Positions 16,910 through 25,275 of a stretch of DNA of 64,000 nt are shown one piece after another; positions within the stretch are counted from its first letter, which is position 1; every line of letters begins with the position of its first letter. The position numbers were made by a program, and so were the translations under genes. Source of the DNA: Flavimaribacter sp039888615 (lineage in GTDB: Bacteria; Pseudomonadota; Alphaproteobacteria; Rhizobiales; Rhizobiaceae); NCBI GenBank assembly GCA_039888615.1, contig JBDQQS010000002.1. One strand, given 5' to 3'. The notes below the pieces were generated by a model. It saw nothing but the letters and a program-made list of their open reading frames with translations. It ran no database searches and was not told where the DNA came from.

Positions 16910-16940
16910 GCCGGTCCGGTTCCACCGGGCCGGCCGTTTG
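16910..16940 (+). terminator. GC-rich hairpin after the VOC gene
   Basis: A 10-base stem (16910-16919 with 16925-16934, one G-T wobble) and a 5-base loop begin 5 bases after the VOC stop, followed by CGTTTG. The U-run is poor, so this may attenuate rather than fully end the transcript before the TfoX-N gene. Confidence 0.5.
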
Positions 16941-16960
16941 CAAATGGAGAGACAAAGGCA

Positions 16961-17290
16961 ATGGCTCACGATCCCCATCTCGCCGAACTCCTGCGTGAGG
17001 CCCTGTCCGCGCGGCAAGGAATTTCGGAAAGGAAAATGTTCGGCGGCGTATGCTTTCTTTTAAACGGCAACATGTTCGCCGGCGTCGCCAACCATGACAG
17101 CTTCATGTTTCGCGTTGGAAAGGAACTTGAAGAGGATGCCTTGGCGCGCCCCGGCGCTAGGCCGATGGACTTCACCGGACGAAAAATGGGAGGGTTGATC
17201 TGGGTTGATGCGGACGCTGCGATAGACGCAGGTCTGGAACAGTGGATTGATTTCACAGCCCGTTTTGTGGGCTCGTTGCCGCCGAAATAG
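16961..17290 (+). CDS. TfoX N-terminal domain protein
   Basis: A 109-residue protein matching the TfoX/Sxy N-terminal domain: KMFGGVCFLLNGNMFAG, followed by FRVGKELEEDAL and the end segment GGLIWVDAD. Stand-alone TfoX-N proteins of this size are common in alphaproteobacteria and are not the competence regulators of gammaproteobacteria, which carry a second domain. TGGAGAGA lies about 11 bases upstream. The stop overlaps the ribosome site of the following DUF2461 gene, so the two are cotranscribed. Confidence 0.88.
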   Translation: MAHDPHLAELLREALSARQGISERKMFGGVCFLLNGNMFAGVANHDSFMFRVGKELEEDALARPGARPMDFTGRKMGGLIWVDADAAIDAGLEQWIDFTARFVGSLPPK

Positions 17291-17300
17291 GAGTTCGTCC

Positions 17301-17981
17301 ATGTTTGAGGGATTTTCCAGAAAAACGGTCACGTTTTTGTCCGATCTCGACAAGAACAACAACAAGGAATGGTTCGAAGCGCATCGACAGGACTACGAGA
17401 CTTTGATTGTCGAACCAGCGCTCAATCTCATTGAAACCATGGCGCCTGTCGCCGAACGGTTGACGCCGCAGCACAAGGCGACGCCCAAGATCAATCAGTC
17501 GCTGCGGCGCATCCATCGCGACACCCGGTTCTCGAAGGATAAGACGCCATATAATCCGAGAATTCACATGGTGTTCTGGACCGGCGATCATCCGAACAGG
17601 TCGGCGGGCATCCATCTGGTGCTCGCCCATGATCATTTTGGATATGGGTCTGGACATTGGTCTTTTGATGCAAAAGGCCTGGAGAATTATCGACGCTCGG
17701 TTCTTGAAGCGGCCGCTCGGGCGGAGCTGATTTCTGCGCTTGAAAGCGCCTCCGGAATCGGCTGTCTTCTAGGCGAAGAGGAACTGAAACGCCTCCCCAA
17801 GGGTTATGATGCAGGCGGTCTTGCGGCACAATTGCTTCGACGGAAGGGACTTGTGGCGAGAACTGGCGAAAACATCGGTTTCGATGAACGCATATTCGGA
17901 CCGAAGGCAGTGGATTTCGTGACAGAAATCCTCGAAGCTCTAGCGCCGCTTGACGCCTGGATAGACCGTCATGTGACCTGA
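17301..17981 (+). CDS. DUF2461 family protein (TIGR02453)
   Basis: A 226-residue member of DUF2461. Motifs include TVTFLSDLDKNNNKEWFEAH at the N-terminus, then RIHRDTRFSKDKTPY and GIHLVLAHD, and an RRSVLE region. The family is widespread with no settled function. The start is the ATG with AGGAG 8 bases upstream; an earlier in-frame ATG overlaps the TfoX-N gene. It sits 10 bases after TfoX-N, so the pair is probably one transcript. Confidence 0.9.
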   Translation: MFEGFSRKTVTFLSDLDKNNNKEWFEAHRQDYETLIVEPALNLIETMAPVAERLTPQHKATPKINQSLRRIHRDTRFSKDKTPYNPRIHMVFWTGDHPNRSAGIHLVLAHDHFGYGSGHWSFDAKGLENYRRSVLEAAARAELISALESASGIGCLLGEEELKRLPKGYDAGGLAAQLLRRKGLVARTGENIGFDERIFGPKAVDFVTEILEALAPLDAWIDRHVT

Positions 17982-18004
17982 TTCTATGACGGAGAATATT
18001 TTTT

Positions 18005-18778
18005 ATGGGGATGTTCCGGCTTCATGGACTTGCGTTCATCCTGGCGCCGTTTCTGATCGCGGCGTCTGCGCTGCCCGACAACGCGCCGATACCGACGGCT
18101 CGTCCCCAAAGTGAGACTGCCGAAGATAGTTCTCCGGAACAAGGCAACGAAGTTCGGATACCTCTGCCGACGCCGCGCCCGGAAGCGGCCGAAGACAAAT
18201 CGAAGCCGGACGAGCCCGCTCCGCTGACGGCTGAAGAGGTGAGTTGCCTTGCCGATCTCGTCGAACTGGAGGTGGAGTTCAAGTTCGTTGATCCGATCCG
18301 TGGCGAGGGGCAATGCGGCGTTGCTTATCCGATCAAGGTCAATAGTTTGTCGTCCGGTGTTGCTCTTGATCCGCCGGGCGTCATGACCTGCGCCACAGCT
18401 CTCTCCCTCGAAAACTGGACCAGAGTAATCGTGGCGCCTGCGGTTGACGCCATTTTCCACGATGATCTTACGGCTATCGGCAACTACTCCACCTATGTCT
18501 GCCGCACCCGGAACTCCCAATCGGGCGCCAAGATTTCCCAGCACGCAAAGGGCAACGCGATCGATATCGGTCGGTTCGTTCTTGAAGGCGGCCGGGTGAT
18601 CGAGGTGCGTTCACCGCCGCTTACGGAGTTCCTCGAAAAGGGATTTCTCTACGCGATCCGCGAGGATGCGTGCGATCATTTCACGACGGTGCTCGGACCC
18701 GGTTCGGATGTATTCCACGCCGACCATTTCCATCTGGACATGATCCAGCGACGCAGCGGGTATCGCTACTGCAAATAA
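18005..18778 (+). CDS. Extensin-like C-terminal domain protein
   Basis: A 257-residue secreted or membrane-anchored protein. An N-terminal hydrophobic segment (FRLHGLAFILAPFLIAASAL) is followed by a Pro/Glu-rich linker (about residues 20-75) and then the extensin-like domain with its cysteines and the motif SQHAKGNAIDIG. Despite the plant name, the bacterial domain has the His/Asp arrangement of D-Ala-D-Ala carboxypeptidase/LAS metallopeptidases (SxHxxGxAxD, and a later ADHFHLD), so a peptidoglycan-linked role is likely. It begins 23 bases after the DUF2461 gene. Confidence 0.88.
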   Translation: MGMFRLHGLAFILAPFLIAASALPDNAPIPTARPQSETAEDSSPEQGNEVRIPLPTPRPEAAEDKSKPDEPAPLTAEEVSCLADLVELEVEFKFVDPIRGEGQCGVAYPIKVNSLSSGVALDPPGVMTCATALSLENWTRVIVAPAVDAIFHDDLTAIGNYSTYVCRTRNSQSGAKISQHAKGNAIDIGRFVLEGGRVIEVRSPPLTEFLEKGFLYAIREDACDHFTTVLGPGSDVFHADHFHLDMIQRRSGYRYCK

Positions 18779-18960
18779 TGGCGGTTACAGGGACCATCCG
18801 CAGGTTCGCCGCCTTGCCGTGTCTTGGCGATATTGGTGTTGTGAAAATCTTCTGTTAACACGTAAGAGTTGGCTAGGCTTTCGATAGACGTTCGCCAACG
18901 GCGGTCGCGTTCTTTTTGGGTGATCCGCCAGGTTTCACGGGAACAGAAGGATATCCGGCA

Positions 18961-20802
18961 TTGAATTCTCCCGTAGCGCAGATCAGGAACCTCAGGGTGG
19001 AATTTCAGACGAAGGACGGACCTGTCCTGGGCGTCGAGGACGTTTCCTTTGAAGTGCAGCCCGGCGAAACCCTCTGCATCGTTGGTGAATCCGGATCCGG
19101 CAAATCCGTATCGTCCCTTTCGCTGATGCGACTGGTGGAATTCGGCGGTGGTGAAATTACCAATGGAATACTGCTGTTCGAGCGGCGTGACGGAAACGAA
19201 ACGGATCTCGCCGCCGCCAGCCAGAGCCTCATGCGGGATATCCGCGGTAATGAGATCGGGATGATCTTCCAGGAGCCGATGACCGCGCTCAATCCGGTGT
19301 TCACGGTGGGCTGGCAGCTGACGGAAGGCCTGCGCGTCCACAGAAACCTGAGCAGGTCCGAAGCCACGAAACGCGCGCTCGAACTGATGCGCCAGGTGCG
19401 CATTCCGGAGCCTGAACGCAGGTTGAAGCAATATCCCCACGAACTTTCGGGCGGTATGCGCCAGAGGGTTGTCATCGCGATGGCCATGGCGTGCGAGCCG
19501 CGTCTGCTCATCGCCGACGAACCGACCACTGCGCTCGACGTGACCATTCAGGCGCAAATTCTTGCGTTGATGGACAGGCTCAAGCGTGAGACCGGGTCGG
19601 CGGTCATCTTCATCACCCACGATATGGCGGTCGTCGCGCAGATGGCGGACCGTGTCGTGGTGATGTATCGCGGCCGGAAAGTCGAGGAAGGTCCGGTCGA
19701 GCAGATTTTCGACAATCCGCAGCACGACTACACAAAGGCGCTTCTGGCGGCGGTGCCCAAGCTCGGCGAGATGCGCGGAAAGGCCAATCCCGAGCCCATG
19801 AAACTGATGGGCGCGAAGGACCGCGCCACCGGACCGATCGTCGGCTCAGAAGACGTTTTGTTGCAGGTCAAGGGGCTGACCACCCGCTTCGGGATCAAGG
19901 GCGGCGTGATGCGCCGAACGATGTCCCAGGTGCATGCGGTTGAAGATGTTTCTTTCACGATCCATCGCGGACAGACCCTGAGCCTCGTGGGAGAGTCGGG
20001 GTGCGGCAAGTCGACCTGCGGACGATCGATCCTGCGGTTGGTCGAACCGGTTGCAGGCGAAGTGTGGCTTGAAAACACCAATGTGATGCAGCTCTCTTCC
20101 TCAGGACTGCGCAAGGCGCGCATGAACATGCAGATGGTGTTCCAGGACCCGTTCGCCTCGCTTAATCCGCGCATGAAACTGGCCGATCAGGTGGCCGAGC
20201 CCTTGTGGAATTTCAGCGCGTTGCGCGGATCAGACCTGACCAAGCGCGTGGCCGAATTGTTCGAGCGGGTTAGACTGCCGAGAAACTACCTCAATCGCTA
20301 TCCGCATGAATTGTCCGGCGGTCAGCGCCAGCGCATCGCAATAGCGCGCGCGCTGGCGTTGAACCCGAAACTCATAGTTGCCGACGAAGCCGTTTCGGCA
20401 CTGGATGTTTCCGTTCAGGCCGAGGTTCTCAATCTGATGATGGAGCTCCAGGCCGAGTTGGGGCTTTCATATCTGTTCATTTCCCATGACATGGCGGTGG
20501 TGGAGCGCGTCAGTCACCATGTAGGCGTTATGTATCTTGGCCGAATCGTCGAAATCGGTTCGCGCAGCGCGGTTTTCGAGAATCCGCAACATCCCTACAC
20601 CCGGTCGCTCCTGTCCGCCGTGCCTGTCGCCGATCCAAAGAAACGCAAGAAGGAAACGGAGCTGAACTTCAAGCCCATTCCATCTCCGGTTTTCCCGGTG
20701 GGCTATGAGGCCGAGCCAAGCAAATATTCCGAGGTAACCCCTGGCCACCTAATTCTACAGGGCGATTGGGGCGGTTTTGAAAGCATGGCCGGCGCCGCCT
20801 GA
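18961..20802 (+). CDS. Fused ABC transporter ATP-binding protein (two nucleotide-binding domains, peptide type)
   Basis: About 613 residues with two complete ABC ATPase domains in one chain. The first has GESGSGKS, LSGGMRQR and DEPTTALDV; the second GESGCGKS, LSGGQRQR and DEAVSALDV. This is the DppD-DppF fusion seen in GsiA/YejF-type importers for peptides, glutathione or microcins. I start at TTG 18961 because AGAAGG lies 10 bases upstream; an upstream in-frame TTG at 18916 has no ribosome site. No permease or binding-protein genes flank it, so its membrane partners must be elsewhere. Confidence 0.92.
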   Translation: MNSPVAQIRNLRVEFQTKDGPVLGVEDVSFEVQPGETLCIVGESGSGKSVSSLSLMRLVEFGGGEITNGILLFERRDGNETDLAAASQSLMRDIRGNEIGMIFQEPMTALNPVFTVGWQLTEGLRVHRNLSRSEATKRALELMRQVRIPEPERRLKQYPHELSGGMRQRVVIAMAMACEPRLLIADEPTTALDVTIQAQILALMDRLKRETGSAVIFITHDMAVVAQMADRVVVMYRGRKVEEGPVEQIFDNPQHDYTKALLAAVPKLGEMRGKANPEPMKLMGAKDRATGPIVGSEDVLLQVKGLTTRFGIKGGVMRRTMSQVHAVEDVSFTIHRGQTLSLVGESGCGKSTCGRSILRLVEPVAGEVWLENTNVMQLSSSGLRKARMNMQMVFQDPFASLNPRMKLADQVAEPLWNFSALRGSDLTKRVAELFERVRLPRNYLNRYPHELSGGQRQRIAIARALALNPKLIVADEAVSALDVSVQAEVLNLMMELQAELGLSYLFISHDMAVVERVSHHVGVMYLGRIVEIGSRSAVFENPQHPYTRSLLSAVPVADPKKRKKETELNFKPIPSPVFPVGYEAEPSKYSEVTPGHLILQGDWGGFESMAGAA

Positions 20803-20987
20803 AGACGCACATCGGCCGGAGGCGGGCTGGCGCTAATCTTGGTCTTTAGTCAATTCCTTCAAGCTTGCGATTCAACGATCGCGGCTGGCTAACAAAAATG
20901 AACTTCATCTTCCGGGAAGGCAAGTAACCGACATGGATGTAGTGGAACCCAAAAAAGGCGAGATCGTCGGTTCGCAACGTAAATGCG

Positions 20988-21494
20988 TTGGGGGTTGAGA
21001 AGGTCTATGTCATCGATCCCCGCAATGACCTGCCTGCTGAATGGCAAGAAATGCGCGAGCGAAAATCACTGTCGAAGACGTCTGCATCGGCGGTCAAGTG
21101 GACGTTCGTGCGGCGGTTCGATAGCACGGAAGCCTGTCTTGCCCATCTTGAGAAGAAGGGCTTCGTCTCCGTGGTGACGTCGCCCCATGTGAAGGGCAAG
21201 ACCAACGTTTACCTGCATGAGGGCGATTACACACAGCATACAAAGCTGGCGGTGTGGTTTGGCAACGAAAAGCGTGGCATCAGCCAACTGGCTGTCGAGC
21301 GTTGCGAGATATGCGTCGCAATCCCGATGTTCGGAATGATCGAGAGCCTGAACCTTGGAACGAGTTCCGGCATCGTGCTCTACGAAGTGACGAAGCAACG
21401 GCGAGAGTACCAGAGCAAATATCGCCGTCGGAAGAAAAGAGGAGAGAGGGCAAACCCGCTGCCGACGGTGATCGACCGGGATCAATCAGCCTGA
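20988..21494 (+). pseudogene. TrmH/SpoU family RNA methyltransferase, N-terminal end missing or broken
   Basis: The readable 168 residues contain the SpoU/TrmH (SPOUT) catalytic motifs: AVWFGNEKRGIS (motif 2) and IPMFGMIESLNLGTSSGIVLYE (motif 3; the first 20 residues are key), ending in a basic tail. What should precede it, about 30 or more residues including motif 1, is absent: in this frame codons reading NPKKARSSVRNVNALGV continue back only to a TAG at 20940, with TAA at 20925. A separate frame reads MDVVEPKKGEIVGSQRK from ATG 20933, with GGGAAGG upstream, before stopping. This looks like a gene with a deletion or frameshift near 20980; initiation at TTG 20988 would give a truncated enzyme. 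Confidence 0.55.
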
Positions 21495-21575
21495 TCGCCG
21501 TCGACGGGATTCATGAGCTTGGCGTCTTGTCGAGTATTTCGCGCAGTCGTGGAAATGGCCTTTCGACCCGACAGC

Positions 21576-21597
21576 CCCGATTGGTGTCTAAATCGGG
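21576..21597 (+). terminator. Weak hairpin between the methyltransferase and MFS genes
   Basis: CCCGATT (21576-21582) pairs with AATCGGG (21591-21597) around an 8-base loop. No U-run follows. It may end the upstream transcript or lie in the leader of the MFS gene. Confidence 0.3.
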
Positions 21598-21655
21598 CCA
21601 GATTCTGTATTCACCGCGGTGAAGACAGATCTGCGCGCAAGATTGAAAGGATGCT

Positions 21656-23044
21656 ATGAACCGGGTGACCCCGTTGATCCTCGCCGTTGCTCTTTTTATG
21701 GAGCAAATGGATTCGACAGTTATTGCGACCTCGCTTCCGGCGATTGCCGCAGATCTCGACACCAGCCCTATCGCGCTGAAACTGGCGCTCACGACGTACC
21801 TGGTCGCGCTTGCAATTTTCATTCCTGCCAGCGGATGGATCGCCGACCGGTTTGGCGCCAAACGCGTTTTCATCATCGCCATTTTCGTCTTCATGGCGGG
21901 ATCGCTGATATGCGCGGTGGCCGGTTCGCTCGGTGAGTTTGTCGGCGCGCGCTTTCTTCAGGGCATGGGCGGATCGATGATGACGCCTGTCGCCAGGCTG
22001 GTGCTGGTTCGGGCTACCGAACGCAGCAGGTTGGTGGAGGCGTTGGCCTGGCTGACGATTCCGGCGCTTGTCGGTCCGATGGTCGGACCTCCGATCGGCG
22101 GATTTCTGACGACCTATGTCAGTTGGCACTGGATTTTCCTCATCAATATTCCGATCGGGTTGATCGGCGTCGCCTTCTCGCTGGCCTATCTGCCCGTGAT
22201 ACCGGGGCAGGAGAACGGGCGTTTTGATGCGACAGGGTTCATCCTGTCGGGTCTTGCGGCTTCCGGCGTCGTCTTCGGGTTATCCGTCGTCAGTCTGCCG
22301 GCTCTGCCGGTGCGCTATGGCGTCATCTCGGTCGCCGCCGGTATCGGCTGTATTGTGCTCTACTGGCTTCATACGAAGCGCGTAACCCAGCCGCTGCTTG
22401 ACCCGAAACTTTTCAGGATCACGACATTTCGAGCCAGCATCGTCTCTGCGACTATCGCGCGTCTCGGCATCGGCGCGACGCCGTTCCTGTTGCCGCTGAT
22501 GTTGCAGATCGGCTTCGGGCTGACCGCATTCGAATCCGGCATGGTCACCTTTGTCGGCGCCATTGGCGCGCTCGTCGTGAAATTCGCGACCATGCGCATC
22601 TATGCGCGTTTCGGCTTCAAGAGGGTCCTTGTCGCGATGATTGGCATGTCCGCGCTCCTTCTTATGGCCATGACACTGTTTTCGCCGGCGCTGCCGTTTG
22701 CTGTGATCTATTCGATCCTGCTGCTCAACGGGTTTGTTCGCTCGCTCATGTTTACAGGGTTCAACGCCCTGGTCTTTGCAGATGTCGAACAGTCGGAAGC
22801 TGGACCGGCGACGGCGATTGCAGCGGTTTTCCAGCAGATATCGATGGCGCTTGGCGTTGCGGTCGCGGGTGTGCTGGTGGAAGCGAGCCTGTGGTGGCGG
22901 GGCGGGGCTCTTGGGCTCGCTGATTTTCAGTTCGCGTTTTTCTGCGTTGGCGTGATCACCGCGCTCGGCATTCTGCCGATTCTGCGTCTGCACACATTCG
23001 CCGGCGCCGAGGTGTCTGGTCACGGGAAAGGCCCCGATGGCTAG
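21656..23044 (+). CDS. MFS transporter, DHA2 (EmrB/QacA-like) drug exporter
   Basis: A 462-residue carrier with 12-14 predicted membrane helices. The DHA2 signature is present: MEQMDSTVIATSLPAIAADL in TM1 with the acidic residue after the M, then the motif A-like loop GWIADRFGAKRVF and motif C region GPMVGPPIGGFL. Proton-driven efflux of hydrophobic compounds is the family's activity. AAAGGATGCT precedes the ATG closely. There is no linked membrane-fusion protein (EmrA) or regulator. It converges with cobT, 21 bases apart. Confidence 0.9.
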   Translation: MNRVTPLILAVALFMEQMDSTVIATSLPAIAADLDTSPIALKLALTTYLVALAIFIPASGWIADRFGAKRVFIIAIFVFMAGSLICAVAGSLGEFVGARFLQGMGGSMMTPVARLVLVRATERSRLVEALAWLTIPALVGPMVGPPIGGFLTTYVSWHWIFLINIPIGLIGVAFSLAYLPVIPGQENGRFDATGFILSGLAASGVVFGLSVVSLPALPVRYGVISVAAGIGCIVLYWLHTKRVTQPLLDPKLFRITTFRASIVSATIARLGIGATPFLLPLMLQIGFGLTAFESGMVTFVGAIGALVVKFATMRIYARFGFKRVLVAMIGMSALLLMAMTLFSPALPFAVIYSILLLNGFVRSLMFTGFNALVFADVEQSEAGPATAIAAVFQQISMALGVAVAGVLVEASLWWRGGALGLADFQFAFFCVGVITALGILPILRLHTFAGAEVSGHGKGPDG

Positions 23045-23065
23045 GTGATATCGTGATAACCCTTG

Positions 23066-24082
23066 TTATTTCCTATCGCTGACGCCAGCCTGTTCGAATG
23101 TCGCCATACCGCTGTGGCACAGGGCGGCCGACTTGACGACGCCGGCAGCGAGCGCGGCTCCGGTGCCTTCTCCAAGTCGCATTCCCATGGCGAGCAGAGG
23201 CGTTTTTTGCATGCGTTCGATCGCCTTGATGTGGCCGGGCTCAGCCGAAACATGGCCGACGATGCAATGGTCGAGCGCGGCCGGATTGGCGGCATGGAGG
23301 ACGGCCGCCGCCGAAGTCGCGACAAAGCCGTCTATGATGACGGGGATACGTTCCATGCGCGCCGCCAGGATCGCGCCGGACATGGCGGCAATCTCCCGCC
23401 CGCCCAGTCTTCTCAATAGTTCCAGCGGATCTCCAAGATGCTGACGATGCAGATGGACGGCTTTCTCGACCGCGTCGATCTTGCGCTTCAAGCCTTCGCC
23501 TTGCGCTCCCGTGCCGGGGCCTACCCAGTCCTCGGCCTTGCCGCCATACAGTCCGTAGTACATCGCCGCCGCGATTGTCGTATTGCCGATCCCCATCTCT
23601 CCGATGCAGAGGAGATCGGTTCCGCCTGCTATCGCTTCCATGCCGAAGGCCATGGTCGCCGCGCAACTGCGCTCGTCAAGGGCTGCTTCTTCCGTAATGT
23701 CGCCGGTCGGAAATTCGAGGGCGAGATCGAAAACCTTGAGACCCAGATCGTTGGCGATGCAGATCTGGTTGATGGCCGCGCCGCCTGCGGCGAAATTCTC
23801 GACCATCTGTGCGGTGACCTCAGCCGGAAACGGGGAGACGCCGTGTTTCGTTACTCCGTGATTGCCGGCGAAAACGGCAACGAGCGGTCGAGTGACCGCC
23901 GGAGGGCGTCCGGTCCAGGCCGCCAGCCATTCGGCGATTTCTTCAAGGCGTCCAAGCGCGCCAGGGGGCTTGGTCAAAACGCTGTTGCGTTCCCTGACAG
24001 CCTGAACAGCCGCCATGTCCGGTCCCGGGAGATTGTCCAGAAGTTCGCGAATATCGTCAAACGGAAGTCCGGAAGTCGCCAT
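23066..24082 (-). CDS. cobT: Nicotinate-nucleotide--dimethylbenzimidazole phosphoribosyltransferase
   Basis: CobT activates dimethylbenzimidazole by transferring ribose phosphate from nicotinate mononucleotide, making alpha-ribazole phosphate for the lower ligand of cobalamin. Motifs are KPPGALGRLEEIA near the N-terminus, FAGNHGV, GEMGIGNTTIAAAM and the C-terminal LGEGTGAALA that carries the catalytic glutamate. I use the ATG giving 338 residues, the family length; an 84-residue upstream extension in the same frame is not protein-like. It is divergent from cobS, its pathway partner. Confidence 0.95.
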   Translation of the reverse strand: MATSGLPFDDIRELLDNLPGPDMAAVQAVRERNSVLTKPPGALGRLEEIAEWLAAWTGRPPAVTRPLVAVFAGNHGVTKHGVSPFPAEVTAQMVENFAAGGAAINQICIANDLGLKVFDLALEFPTGDITEEAALDERSCAATMAFGMEAIAGGTDLLCIGEMGIGNTTIAAAMYYGLYGGKAEDWVGPGTGAQGEGLKRKIDAVEKAVHLHRQHLGDPLELLRRLGGREIAAMSGAILAARMERIPVIIDGFVATSAAAVLHAANPAALDHCIVGHVSAEPGHIKAIERMQKTPLLAMGMRLGEGTGAALAAGVVKSAALCHSGMATFEQAGVSDRK

Positions 24083-24219
24083 TGCATGATTCCCTGTCTT
24101 TGAATATCCGTCAGGCAATAGGCAATTCAGGACCGGATGCAAAGGCCTGCGACTGTCATTTCGATGCTCGCAACCAGTTGCCGCAGGGGCAGGGTAATCG
24201 CCAGGGAAGGGGCCACGCC

Positions 24220-24996
24220 ATGAACGAACTTGTTCCGGACACAGCGCGTGCGGTCGGGTTTCTAAGCCGGCTGCCGGTTCCTGCACGGTATTTCGAGGGC
24301 GCTGACGGCCGCATGGACCGGACGTCTCGCGCATTTGCGCTCGCCGGCGTCATCATAGCCTTTCCCGCCGCTTTGCTTGCGAGCCTGCTCCTGGCGCTCG
24401 GCGTCGACCCTCTGCTGACGGCGGCTGCGGCCGTCACTGGCCTCGTGATCCTGACGGGCGCTCTCCACGAGGATGGTCTGGCCGATTGCGCGGACGGTCT
24501 TGGCGGCGGTCGCGACAAGCAGCAAGCCCTCGACATCATGAAGGACAGTCGGATCGGCGCCTACGGGACGATCGCGCTTGTACTTTCGTTGATACTGCGG
24601 GTCGCCGGCCTGGTGGCGATCGCCGGCTCGCTGTCGTCTACTGCGTTCGCCTGCGCTGTTCTTGCGACTGCAGCGATCAGCCGCGCGGCCATGGTTTGGC
24701 ACTGGGGGGCGCTGTCGCCAGCGCGCTCGGACGGAGTAGCCTTCGGCGCCGGCAAACCGACGACCGCCTCTGTCCGCTTTGCCTTGGGCACGGGCGGCGT
24801 AATTGGCGTCGTGCTTGTCTGGCTCGTGGCAAGCGTCTTTGCGGTCGTTGTCGCCGGCATAGCAACCGCCGCCGTGGCGTGGGGTTTTACAGCGTTTGTT
24901 CGAAGCAGGATATCCGGTCACACCGGCGATACGATTGGCGCCACGCAACAACTGGCGGAGATCGCAGTCCTGTTCAGTCTTGCTCTTTGTCTTTAA
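24220..24996 (+). CDS. cobS: Adenosylcobinamide-GDP ribazoletransferase (cobalamin synthase)
   Basis: CobS joins adenosylcobinamide-GDP with alpha-ribazole (or its phosphate, the CobT product) to complete cobalamin, in the inner membrane. The 258-residue polytopic protein has the signature HEDGLADCADGLGGG and KDSRIGAYG. GGGAAGGGG lies about 7 bases before the chosen ATG, which begins MNELVPDTARAVGFLSRLPV as in other CobS proteins; the earlier in-frame ATG is rejected. The 137-base gap to divergent cobT shows no recognisable B12 riboswitch. Confidence 0.95.
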   Translation: MNELVPDTARAVGFLSRLPVPARYFEGADGRMDRTSRAFALAGVIIAFPAALLASLLLALGVDPLLTAAAAVTGLVILTGALHEDGLADCADGLGGGRDKQQALDIMKDSRIGAYGTIALVLSLILRVAGLVAIAGSLSSTAFACAVLATAAISRAAMVWHWGALSPARSDGVAFGAGKPTTASVRFALGTGGVIGVVLVWLVASVFAVVVAGIATAAVAWGFTAFVRSRISGHTGDTIGATQQLAEIAVLFSLALCL

Positions 24997-25029
24997 AGAC
25001 CCAATATGGCTCTTTGACGCGAACCGAAT

Positions 25030-25275
25030 TTGCCTGGAAGCGCTTTGATTGAATCCCCCTGCATTCTTGTGTGCTCAATCGATGAGAAGACCGGCTATTG
25101 CTTCGGGTGCGGCCGCACGGCAGATGAAATCGCCGGCTGGCTGGCCTATTCGGCGCAAGAGCGTCGCGAGATCATGAATATCTTGCCGGACAGGTTGGAA
25201 ACGGTTGAACACAAACCGCGCAGGGAGACCCGACGCGCCCGGATGGCGCGGGAGCGAGCCGGAGGAGGATCGTGA
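25030..25275 (+). CDS. DUF1289 domain-containing protein
   Basis: A short protein (up to 81 residues) with the DUF1289 cysteine pattern SPCILVCSIDEKTGYCFGCG: Cx3C followed by CxxC, probably binding zinc or an Fe-S cluster, then GRTADEIAGW. The C-terminus is Arg-rich. The start is uncertain: TTG at 25030 or TTG at 25045, the latter with GGAAG close upstream; there is no ATG. The last 4 bases overlap the aspartic protease gene. The cobS-DUF1289-protease order is, to my knowledge, common in Rhizobiales. Confidence 0.85.
   Translation: MPGSALIESPCILVCSIDEKTGYCFGCGRTADEIAGWLAYSAQERREIMNILPDRLETVEHKPRRETRRARMARERAGGGS

Noticed and set aside
24083..24219. Possible cobalamin riboswitch between cobT and cobS
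   Set aside because: I could not find the conserved B12-box sequence or a matching stem set; a covariance search would be needed.
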